The position numbers and the translations under genes were made by a program. This document shows, piece by piece, positions 47,167 to 55,009 of a DNA stretch of 64,000 nt. A model generated the notes under the pieces. That model ran no database searches. It had not been told where the DNA came from and worked only from the letters and a program-made list of their open reading frames with translations. How positions within the stretch are numbered: position 1 is the first letter of the stretch; every line of letters begins with the position of its first letter. The stretch is from positions 310,001 to 374,000 of the forward strand of contig JAWKTN010000002.1 of the NCBI GenBank assembly GCA_041399065.1, written 5' to 3'. The stretch comes from JAGQPD01 sp020426865 (GTDB lineage Bacteria > Planctomycetota > Planctomycetia > Pirellulales > Pirellulaceae).

Positions 47167-48752
47167 ATCGCGTTGTTATTACGGTTCGGTTTCTTGACGA
47201 TCGGTTTCACGGGTTGCTTGACCGTAACGGACCACCTGAATGGCCGCCGTCACCATTTAGATTGCTTCAATCGCTTGTCGCTGGCGCAGCAGGTCGCGGT
47301 GACCTTGTTGCCGGCGAGGATTCCGTCGAGAACTACAATTACACGAAAATCGGGAAAGCTCTGGACTGGCTCCAGCGACTTGCTCCGCCAACTATCGTCG
47401 CACCTCATTCTCATCGCGGACAAGCCATCACGCGATTTGTCCCGAACAATGACAGCGACAACCTGAAGAAGTTGAATAGGCAAGAACGACTGACGGCAAA
47501 GCCGACAATTCCCACACTGTTCCTTCTCGAACCGGACCAAAAGCCGGAAGTGCATTACGTCTGGGACATCAGCAATCTACACGATGTACCGTTCGATTCT
47601 ATTCGGGATGCGGCAAGCTGCCTGACGTCACTCGGTTGGGGCGTGGACATGGCGTTTGCATATGCGCGCCTAGCTGATCAATCCATAGTCGAATCTCTGC
47701 AGGGCGTTCGCTGGTATCCGAAAGAGAATGCGTGGCGTAGCGTTGGGATGCTCCGCACACCGACATACGACCGTGAGACGCAGGAATGTACGCTTTGCGA
47801 CCTCAGACATTGCCATCACACGGCGATAAATCGCATCGAGCATGGAAAGCCACTTAAAACGGTTGACAAGCCGAAAGTCTTCGACCGTGTGCTTTACACC
47901 AGCACCGAGCGGCCCATTGGTCGGCCGACGACTGTCTTCCGGCTGCTTGATGAGAACGACGAAATCTACCGTCACCCGCATGCCAAACTGATGCACATGG
48001 CCGCCATGGCGCGACACGTGGCGATCGAGCGCATGAAGGTGGACCCGCCGCCGTGGAAGACGGCAGAGGCTGAAGACTGGCTTGAATCGTTTGTTTGTGG
48101 TCACCGTGGCGCTGGTGAGCAGCACGAACAGATTTCTTACGTGCCCCTTCCATCGATTGGGCACGCGCATGCCGATGCACTCGTTCGCAACGTCATGTTG
48201 ATCGCGCCGCTGGAATGTGAACGCGAGTTGGAATACGTCGCCCAACGACTCGATGGCGAAGAACTTCAGGCCGAACAGCTAGTCCGCTCAGACGGCATTG
48301 ATGGGTATGGGCAGAACTCCCGGAGAATCTTTCTGGAGCGGATCACCCCACCGCGAGGCAAATTCATCGCCGAATACTATCTTGGCACGGCCAAAGTCTG
48401 GCACACGGTCACTCCCGTCATTCTCGACGGTCACAACAAGAAGTCGAAATCCGACAAGACCGAAGCAATTGCCCGGCAGACAGAAAAGCTGATTCTCAAG
48501 GCCCTCGCTCGTGCCGGCATCGAATCACCTTGCGAGTTTACTTGGCAGGCAATCCCGTATCTCAAGAATTGCCTCAGCACCCACAAATACAACCGCAACG
48601 GCCGACACACTGGTTACCATCGCCCCGCACACCTACGGACGCACACCGCCGTTCACGTCCGTCTCAACTTTACCGATCCAGTTCCCGGGCCGATCGCGAT
48701 CGGCGCGGGACGGCATTGCGGTTTCGGATTATTTGCGATCAAGAATAATTAG
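47163..48752 (+). CDS. csb2: Type I-G Cas5-Cas6 fusion (Csb2), module B
   Basis: This 529-residue protein starts at GTG 47163, overlapping the csb1 stop. The Cas5-like N-terminus contains RFLDDRFHG and WPPSPFRLLQSLVAG. The patch SYVPLPSIGHAHADALV (about 320-336) corresponds to the Cas6-like part. The Gly-rich end is PIAIGAGRHCGFGLFAI. It should cut crRNA precursors and hold the 5' handle. The middle (about 180-230) has four closely spaced Cys and His residues (TQECTLCDLRHCHHT) that could bind zinc, a feature not seen in csb2A. Intact. Confidence 0.88.
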   Translation: MNRVVITVRFLDDRFHGLLDRNGPPEWPPSPFRLLQSLVAGAAGRGDLVAGEDSVENYNYTKIGKALDWLQRLAPPTIVAPHSHRGQAITRFVPNNDSDNLKKLNRQERLTAKPTIPTLFLLEPDQKPEVHYVWDISNLHDVPFDSIRDAASCLTSLGWGVDMAFAYARLADQSIVESLQGVRWYPKENAWRSVGMLRTPTYDRETQECTLCDLRHCHHTAINRIEHGKPLKTVDKPKVFDRVLYTSTERPIGRPTTVFRLLDENDEIYRHPHAKLMHMAAMARHVAIERMKVDPPPWKTAEAEDWLESFVCGHRGAGEQHEQISYVPLPSIGHAHADALVRNVMLIAPLECERELEYVAQRLDGEELQAEQLVRSDGIDGYGQNSRRIFLERITPPRGKFIAEYYLGTAKVWHTVTPVILDGHNKKSKSDKTEAIARQTEKLILKALARAGIESPCEFTWQAIPYLKNCLSTHKYNRNGRHTGYHRPAHLRTHTAVHVRLNFTDPVPGPIAIGAGRHCGFGLFAIKNN

Positions 48753-49139
48753 GTTAGCTTTCAAAGTGACTCTGCGTCTACATCATCTCAGATTCTGTTC
48801 GCCGACACCGTTCGGGTTGTCTCGGAAGGCGGTTGGCACATGGCGGCTGGTTCCCGAACTGGCAGATGGCGCGGCCCGCAAGGGCTGGCAGGATGAGTAT
48901 TTTTCTTTGTTGACCAAAGTCAACGTGCGAGAACTGGACGGCGTAGTCGGCACGGTGTCGCTACGTGACATAAATGGGGGGCGACGTTAACTACTTCCTG
49001 GCGATACGACGTTGACTACGGTCTATTGTCGCCGCGCCGTTTCGTTTTCGTCTATGGATCGTTCAATGAAGTTGATAAACTGAGATTACAAATCGGCTTG
49101 ATCAGCGGTGAAACTCCCAGCCTGAAAGCGAGTGACCAG
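48753..49139. other. Gap between module B and the toxin-antitoxin cassette
   Basis: No intact gene is visible. Short coding-like pieces such as ADTVRVVSEGGWHMAAGS (48780-48860) are broken by stops. This marks the join between module B and the cassette feeding module C. Confidence 0.4.
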
Positions 49140-49355
49140 ATGACCACAAAACAGCTTCAACAACGCATCGAGGCGATCGAGCGGGAATTGGCGCAACTCA
49201 AGGCACGGTTGGACAAGATGGATCCTTCCAAGCCTTGGTGGGAACGAATAGCGGGATCGTTCGAGGGAGACGCCGTCTACCAAAAGGCCATGAAACTGGG
49301 ACGCAAATATCGGAAATCGCTCCGGCCAGGCAACTCTGGTCACAAAGATAATTGA
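49140..49355 (+). CDS. Putative antitoxin of a VapBC-like pair
   Basis: This 71-residue protein from ATG 49140 begins with a coiled coil (MTTKQLQQRIEAIERELAQL) and ends with a Lys-rich helix (YQKAMKLGRKYRKSLRPG) after SKPWWERIAGSFEGDA. Small antitoxins paired with VapC toxins in cyanobacteria and planctomycetes have this shape ('PWWERIAG.F..D..F..'). It lies 23 bp upstream of the PIN toxin gene in the same orientation. It should neutralise the toxin and repress the operon. No promoter is clear. Confidence 0.65.
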   Translation: MTTKQLQQRIEAIERELAQLKARLDKMDPSKPWWERIAGSFEGDAVYQKAMKLGRKYRKSLRPGNSGHKDN

Positions 49356-49378
49356 CAACGGATGTTCATAGACAACGA

Positions 49379-49798
49379 ATGTTCATACTTGATTCAGACC
49401 ACATGAGCTTGCTGGAATGGGGCGGCCAGGACTCCGCCGCGCTCCGCGAACGGCTCGCTGACTTGCCGGAAGATCAACTGGCGACCACGATCGTCTGCTA
49501 TGAAGAACAAATGCGCGGCTGGATGGCTTACATCGCGCGGGCAAGTTCAATTAATCGTCAATTAGAGGCCTACCGGCGACTGCGGGCACATTTGGACAAC
49601 TATCGGCAAATTCCCGTATTGGATTTTGATGATATTGCCGCCGAGGAATACCAACGGTTGCGGCGCACTCGCCTGCGGATTGGCACGATGGACTTGAAGA
49701 TCGCCTCGATCGTACTGTCGCGTGGCGATACTCTGTTGTCGCGAAACATTGTGGACTTCTCGAAAGTACCCGGACTAAAGGTTGAAGACTGGACATGA
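49379..49798 (+). CDS. VapC-like PIN-domain toxin
   Basis: This 139-residue protein from ATG 49379 starts FILDSDHMSLLEWGG, the first PIN Asp patch. It continues with TTIVCYEEQMRGWMAYI and has the C-terminal acidic patch LRIGTMDLKIASIVLSRGD, then LSRNIVDFSKVPGL. PIN toxins are Mg-dependent RNases. The frame is intact. A TTG at 49352 is in frame, but the ATG is preferred. Its stop overlaps the next start (ATGA, 49795-49798), so the X gene of module C is translationally coupled to the toxin. That is unusual for a stand-alone toxin-antitoxin pair. Confidence 0.8.
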   Translation: MFILDSDHMSLLEWGGQDSAALRERLADLPEDQLATTIVCYEEQMRGWMAYIARASSINRQLEAYRRLRAHLDNYRQIPVLDFDDIAAEEYQRLRRTRLRIGTMDLKIASIVLSRGDTLLSRNIVDFSKVPGLKVEDWT

Positions 49799-50802
49799 CG
49801 ACTCAAACAAAAACTTCACTCGTGCTATCCGGCCTGGATGGGTCTAATCCGCTGGCGTTTCTCGCCGCGCTGGGGACGGCAAGGGTCCTCTCCATGGTCT
49901 ACTCCGTCGAGTCCATTCGATTGGGCTGGCAGCTTGCCGCAGGGACGTGGCGGCCTGTTATTTCGTTCGCTGATTTGACCTCCGTCGGCGATGATCGCGT
50001 TAACGGCGACTCCAAATTCGACGAGTTTGAACTCGAACCGGCCACGCTCTGCGAAACCATGGCAGACTGGTTGTCATCCCCACCACAATTGTCACTGCTC
50101 GAATCGCAGGACCTGGGCGACAATCTGACGATCTCGCCGGAGGCCTTTCGCACTCTGGCGTCCGAACAGTTGGACCGTGCGTGCGAAGGAGATGCGTCAT
50201 CCAACATCGCGCTCGCATTTCTCGCCGCATTCGGGACCGACGCGGTCCACCAGCCACATTCCAAAGACCGCTCGCTGATGCAGGACACGGCCCTGCGAAC
50301 CATGAGCGGCGCCGGACACCAACATTTCATCAAGTTCATGCGCGAGATTATTGCGAACACGACTTCCACACATCTGTACAGTTCGCTGTTCCAACGCTGG
50401 ACCTACGAGGACGACGGGCGCGGCATGAACCTCCGCTGGGACCCGATCGACGATCGCCGCTACGCTCTGCGATGGAAGAACCCCAGCTCCGATCCACCCA
50501 CGACCATGCGCGGCGCCAATCGGCTGGCCATCGAAGCACTGCCCCTGTTTCCGACGGCACCGATCGGAAACAGCCTCCAGACCACCGGGTTTCGTTCCGC
50601 AAACGGCACGTTTTTCTGCTGGCCCATCTGGGACAGCGAACTGACTTTGCCCGTCGTTCAGTTTTTGTTGCAACGAACGCAATCTGAGACTGGTGACAAC
50701 GCCTCCGCCGAGCGCCGAGCGTTTGGCATTTGCGCCAAATACCGCAGCCAGCGAATCACAATCGGCAAATTCCGAAATTTCACCCCGGGTACATCCGTTT
50801 GA
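49795..50802 (+). CDS. Csb3/Cas8-like type I-G protein 'X', module C
   Basis: This 335-residue protein is the second member of the X family. It has LSGLDGSNPLAFLAALGTAR, MSGAGHQHFIKFM, LRWDPIDDRRYALRWKNP and FFCWPIWD. The coiled-coil insert of module A X is absent, which makes it 54 residues shorter. Motif order again follows Csb3. It is coupled to the toxin gene upstream (ATGA) and followed 86 bp later by Y. No csb1, csb2 or cas3 of its own lies nearby, so it would have to work with module A or B subunits or be a remnant. Confidence 0.7.
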   Translation: MTTQTKTSLVLSGLDGSNPLAFLAALGTARVLSMVYSVESIRLGWQLAAGTWRPVISFADLTSVGDDRVNGDSKFDEFELEPATLCETMADWLSSPPQLSLLESQDLGDNLTISPEAFRTLASEQLDRACEGDASSNIALAFLAAFGTDAVHQPHSKDRSLMQDTALRTMSGAGHQHFIKFMREIIANTTSTHLYSSLFQRWTYEDDGRGMNLRWDPIDDRRYALRWKNPSSDPPTTMRGANRLAIEALPLFPTAPIGNSLQTTGFRSANGTFFCWPIWDSELTLPVVQFLLQRTQSETGDNASAERRAFGICAKYRSQRITIGKFRNFTPGTSV

Positions 50803-50888
50803 ACTTTGCATTCACGACGCAACTGCTAAAAAAAAGACCGACGGCCACGTCGGGCTTCGCCGCTGTCCCGCGAAAGGACTAATCAATC

Positions 50889-51803
50889 GTGAGAGTCGTC
50901 CACCACGAACAAGACAGTTCGCTACCGAATCGCAATCGGCTGCGACAGCATGTTGCACCGTCGCCGGTGCCGCGGTCGCAATCCGAGCGGCAGGTGACGA
51001 CAATGCTGCTGGCGCTGACAGCGCCGAGTGGATATCAATCGGCGCTGCCGAGTGTGGCCAGGACGCTGCCGGAGGCGGAACTGGTTCATGCGGCGCTGGT
51101 CCGCAAAGTCGCTCGCGGAAAACGCGTGTATTGCCCAGAGTTAATCGGGAGGAATGAAGAAGGGCAGCCGCTAGACCGGCGCCACGAACATGCACATGTC
51201 CTACCCCTGGACCTCGATGGAGACGGGCACCTGGATCATATTCTCATCCATGCCAGAAGTGGCCTGGGCGCAGCAGCGCAAACGGCGATTCGGTCGCTGA
51301 ATCGGACGTGGACCAAGGGAGGCGTCTGCGATCTCCAGATCGCCGTGGCTGGTGTCGGTGACGCCGGCCAATTGTCAACACTCTACGGGAAGAGTCACTA
51401 CGGGAAGATCGGACGCGCCGCCCGGAGGCTGGTGGGGCGATCGGACTCGCCAAGTTCGACCACCGAAAAGACTGTCTGGCAGAGTATTACACCGTTCGTC
51501 CTGCCGCGATTCCTCAAACGATCGGGCAAAAACGGGCTCGAAGGTCAGGTCAGCGCCGAACTACAGTCGCGGGGACTGCCTCCCGCTATTCGCGTCGAAG
51601 TCCTCGAAAAAGAATCAAAGGCCTTACGCCATTTCGTGCGAGTTCGCCAGCGCGGCGAAAACCCGCCGTTGCCTCCGGTCGACATGGGCCTCGCATTGCG
51701 GCTGGAATTTGATCGGTCGCTCCCGGCCCGTTTGTTGCCCTTGGCGCTGGGCTACGCCAGCCACTTTGGCCTCGGCCTGTTTGCCATGAAGGACTATGAA
51801 TGA
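50889..51803 (+). CDS. Stand-alone Cas6-like half of Csb2, protein 'Y', module C
   Basis: This 304-residue protein has VTTMLLALTAPSGYQSALPS, RTLPEAELVHAALVRKVARG, the His-rich HEHAHVLPLDLDGDGHLDHI and the terminal LALGYASHFGLGLFAM. It is about 75% identical by eye to Y of module A but lacks the palindromic insert. The start is GTG 50889, and earlier codons are not supported. A poor-quality stretch (50803-50888) separates it from X. The Cas5-like half is missing, so it resembles a split Csb2. It could process crRNA with HEHAH as a candidate catalytic patch. Confidence 0.65.
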   Translation: MRVVHHEQDSSLPNRNRLRQHVAPSPVPRSQSERQVTTMLLALTAPSGYQSALPSVARTLPEAELVHAALVRKVARGKRVYCPELIGRNEEGQPLDRRHEHAHVLPLDLDGDGHLDHILIHARSGLGAAAQTAIRSLNRTWTKGGVCDLQIAVAGVGDAGQLSTLYGKSHYGKIGRAARRLVGRSDSPSSTTEKTVWQSITPFVLPRFLKRSGKNGLEGQVSAELQSRGLPPAIRVEVLEKESKALRHFVRVRQRGENPPLPPVDMGLALRLEFDRSLPARLLPLALGYASHFGLGLFAMKDYE

Positions 51804-52485
51804 CACTGAGAATTTTAGTGCAAGAGTGCATGTGAAAACTTCTTGGTCGTTCGGTCTGCTCAACCAGATGGAGTAGCAACGGGCGCAATGAGATGTGTCG
51901 GCAACTGGATGTATGCTGTGACGATTACCTGGACTTCTTCATGGGAACGTCCTGCATCACGTGCCGAGCCGGTGATGTTCCCTGTGTGGAACATGATCTT
52001 CAAATGCTCGAAGCGTAAGCTTTTCGATTGAGAGTATTGGATTCTCGGGCTTCAAATAGCCGATCTTCAACTGCTGCGGGACTCGATTGACGCAACAGGT
52101 CACTCCGAGTGGACCAAGTTTTCTCCCGACGCCACCGAGTCATTCAATGCACTTTTCGAAGCGATGGGATATCTCGGCCGCCGCGAGAGCTGGGTCGGAA
52201 TTTGAGTGGCGCCCGGCGGTTGTTAGATCGACTTACAGCGTGTGATGACTCGGCTGTGCCGCAATTCGTTCATCCAGGCCGCTCCATCGGGGTGAGTTGC
52301 TTGGCTCGCGCCCAGCTGGCGTTTCCTCCCAATGCGGGAGGTTAGTCCGTCGTTTTTTTCTTGCTTCTCCCGCCGCGCGGACTAGACTAGCAGGGGAGAC
52401 GAAGCACTGAAGACGCGAACCTGACATGCACATTAGCGTTTACCCATCAAGGATGACTGAACTGACTCGAACGTGGAGGTCAGCC
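51804..52485. other. Gap upstream of cas2, no intact gene
   Basis: This stretch of 680 bp separates the X-Y pair from the adaptation genes. Coding-like scraps such as DDYLDFFMGTSCITCRAG (51910-51970) are out of frame with their surroundings. It should contain the cas2 promoter. Confidence 0.35.
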
Positions 52486-52776
52486 TTGCGCAAGATCTAC
52501 CTGGTGACCTACGACATTCGCGATCCCAAACGCCTTCGCTACGTCTTCAAGACCATGCGGAACTGGGGAGATCATCTGCAGTACTCGGTCTTTGAATGCC
52601 AGCTCAACAGCACAGACCTGCTTCGGCTCAAGGCGGAATTGAAAGAAATCATCAACGCCGCGCACGACCAGGTCTTGTTCGTTGACCTTGGCCCTGTCGC
52701 CGGCCGGGGAGAACGCGTAATCGAAGCGATTGGGCAACCTTACGTCGCCGTCGCGAGCCCCTGCCTGATTGTGTAG
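52486..52776 (+). CDS. cas2: Cas2 adaptation endoribonuclease
   Basis: This 96-residue Cas2 has KIYLVTYDIRDPKRLRYVF (ferredoxin-like start with the conserved Asp), NWGDHLQYSVFECQL and a C-terminal strand ending VASPCLIV. It bridges two Cas1 dimers during spacer insertion. An ATG at 52426 gives 20 unlikely extra residues. GGAGG at 52475-52479 stands 6 bp before TTG 52486, and the family's usual start motif begins there, so TTG is chosen. cas4-cas1 follows 76 bp later. Confidence 0.9.
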   Translation: MRKIYLVTYDIRDPKRLRYVFKTMRNWGDHLQYSVFECQLNSTDLLRLKAELKEIINAAHDQVLFVDLGPVAGRGERVIEAIGQPYVAVASPCLIV

Positions 52777-52852
52777 TAACGCCCGTCCATTGCCTTGCCA
52801 CCACGACTATCCACACGCGCCACGCACCACAAACGAGGTACGGAGCTTCAAC

Positions 52853-54763
52853 ATGATTCGAGAAATACCTGACCACAATGACGATCGCACGTCAATTCGA
52901 CGTGAGGACGACGATCGCTATCTACCGGCGCGCATGATCAACGAAGTCGTCTATTGCCCTCGGCTATTTTACCTGATGTACGTGGAAGGACAATTCGAGC
53001 ACAACGCCGAGACGACAGCCGGCCAGGTCGTGCATCAGAGAGTCGACGCGCGGACGGATGAACTAAAGCCTCCGGCACTCCAGAACGACAATGGCAGTGA
53101 CGCGGGACCAGCCGTCAAACAACCGTTGTTGCTTGGATTCGACGAGCTACCCCCGGCCAATAACTGTCATGAACAACAGCAGAGCGACGCTAAGGACAGC
53201 GGCAACACGGATGATCATTCCACGGACATGGAACAGGAAAAGATTCACGCTCGCAGTGTAACACTCGCCAGCGACCGGCTGGGAGTCATTGCCAAGCTCG
53301 ATTTGGTCGAAGCTGAGGGGCAATGTGCGACACCGGTCGACTACAAGAAAGGGCGGCCGCGACGGGCCGAAGATGGCACCTTGACGGCGTGGGCCCCGGA
53401 ACGCATTCAATTGTGTCTGCAAGCCTTGGTACTCCGGGAAAACGGTTTTCAATGCAATGAGGGCGTGATCTATTTCTATGCAACTCGACAACGTGTGACA
53501 GTGCCGATCGATGACCAACTGGTAGAACAGGCCGAGCGGGCAGTGGAAAAGGCTCGCCGAGTTGCCGAGGCTCTGCGGCCGCCGGCGCCGCTGGTCGACA
53601 GCCCGAAATGTCCGAAATGTTCGCTATCAGCCATCTGTCTCCCGGACGAGACGAACCGTTTACGAGTTAAACAAGATGGCACGCCGCAGGGCGCTGCGGT
53701 GCGACTGCCCGCCACACCGCGAGACGATTTGCGGCCGCTCTATTTGAACACGCAAGGACTCGTAGTAGGTCGGCAGTCCGAACTGTTGCAGATCAAGGAG
53801 CAGGGAAAACTGGTACAGCAAGTCCGGTTGCGAGAGATCAATCAGGTAAATTTGTTCGGCAACATTCAACTGTCGACTCAGGCAATGCAGGCGTTGCTGG
53901 AGCGAAACACGCCGCTGGTGTTACATTCCCAGCACGGATATTTTTACGGAATGTTGCAGGGGACGGGGCTGAAGAACATCTTGTTGCGGCGAGAACAATT
54001 CCGATTGGCGGACGATCCGGCGCGGTGTTTGTCGATTGCGAAATCACTGGTGGCAGGGAAGATTAGAAACCAACGAGTGATGTTGATGCGCAATCATGTT
54101 GCGCCGCCGCGTGACGTCATGGTTGATTTGAAACGGCTGGTACACAAGGTTGAGCGGGTGACGAGTGCCGAGTCGCTGCTGGGGATTGAGGGGACGGCGG
54201 CGCGGTTGTACTTCCAGCATTTCGCGGGGATGCTGAAACCTGGTGATACTCCGTTGGATCCATGTGCGGCGTTGGGGGAACCGCCGCGGTTTGCCTTTGA
54301 TTTTCGCAAGCGAAACCGGCGGCCGCCGCGTGACCCGGTGAATTCGCTATTGTCACTGGCGTATGCGTTGTTGGCGAAAGACCTGACGGTGACAGCGGCG
54401 GCGGTGGGCTTTGATCCGTACTTGGGGTTCTATCACTTGCCACGACCAGGTCGTCCAGCGTTGTCGCTCGATTTGATGGAGCCATTTCGGCCGATCTTGG
54501 CGGATTCGGTGGTCATTACGGCGATCAACAATCGCATGGTCTATCCCGAGCATTTCATTGCGGCTGGGAAGGGGGTGGAGTTAACGCCATCGGGTCGCAA
54601 GGCATTTTTTCGGGCGTATGAGCAACGGATGGACCAATTGGTGACTCATCCGCTATTCGATTACCGGGTGAGTTATCGGCGATTACTGGAGATCCAGACG
54701 AGGTTAATGGCCCGGGTAGTCAGCGGGGAGGTTAGAGACTATCCTGTGTTCGTGACGCGGTAG
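52853..54763 (+). CDS. cas4-cas1: Cas4-Cas1 fusion
   Basis: This 636-residue fusion starts at ATG 52853, 7 bp after GGAG, and not at 52769. Cas4 (1-280) has MINEVVYCPRLFYLMYVEG (first Cys), GVIAKLDLVE, PVDYKKG (D-x-K) and the Cys cluster CPKCSLSAIC (about 253-262), giving a PD-(D/E)XK nuclease with an Fe-S site that trims prespacers by PAM. Cas1 (about 290-636) has the integrase triad: Glu in LLGIEGTAARLYF (about 445), His in FYHLPRPGRPAL (about 527) and Asp in MEPFRPILAD (about 549). Fused Cas4-Cas1 is typical of type I-G. Only one adaptation module exists in the window. Confidence 0.92.
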   Translation: MIREIPDHNDDRTSIRREDDDRYLPARMINEVVYCPRLFYLMYVEGQFEHNAETTAGQVVHQRVDARTDELKPPALQNDNGSDAGPAVKQPLLLGFDELPPANNCHEQQQSDAKDSGNTDDHSTDMEQEKIHARSVTLASDRLGVIAKLDLVEAEGQCATPVDYKKGRPRRAEDGTLTAWAPERIQLCLQALVLRENGFQCNEGVIYFYATRQRVTVPIDDQLVEQAERAVEKARRVAEALRPPAPLVDSPKCPKCSLSAICLPDETNRLRVKQDGTPQGAAVRLPATPRDDLRPLYLNTQGLVVGRQSELLQIKEQGKLVQQVRLREINQVNLFGNIQLSTQAMQALLERNTPLVLHSQHGYFYGMLQGTGLKNILLRREQFRLADDPARCLSIAKSLVAGKIRNQRVMLMRNHVAPPRDVMVDLKRLVHKVERVTSAESLLGIEGTAARLYFQHFAGMLKPGDTPLDPCAALGEPPRFAFDFRKRNRRPPRDPVNSLLSLAYALLAKDLTVTAAAVGFDPYLGFYHLPRPGRPALSLDLMEPFRPILADSVVITAINNRMVYPEHFIAAGKGVELTPSGRKAFFRAYEQRMDQLVTHPLFDYRVSYRRLLEIQTRLMARVVSGEVRDYPVFVTR

Positions 54764-55009
54764 TGCACTTCGGGGAGGGTGAGTACCGTGGAGTTTGGCG
54801 ACGGAATTACGAAAGTAGTAGCAAATTGGTACGCGAGGGGTGAGGTGGCGCGAAAACAGCCACGGCCGCTCGCAGATTCATAACCCATTGCTATTTAGAG
54901 GGTTACGGCGAGATTCAAAGGAGCACCGATGGAAAAAACCCGACTGGCGGTGGCACCACTCGCAAAACTAGTTAGAATCACAGTCGAAACAAGCCCCGAC
55001 GCGGGGGCC
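54764..55009 (+). promoter_or_regulatory. CRISPR leader
   Basis: This 246-bp non-coding region lies between cas4-cas1 and the first repeat. The canonical repeat direction (ending ATTGAAGC) points right, so this is the expected leader and promoter side. A/T-rich stretches (54880-54905 and 54960-54990) could hold a promoter, and the last 20 bp before the repeat are G/C-rich (CCCCGACGCGGGGG forms a hairpin). Confidence 0.6.

Noticed and set aside
31989..54763. Classification as type I-C or I-E
   Set aside because: csb1, csb2, csb3, the Cas4-Cas1 fusion and the helicase-then-HD order of Cas3 are type I-G marks, and no cas8c, cse or cas5-cas7-cas6 set is present.
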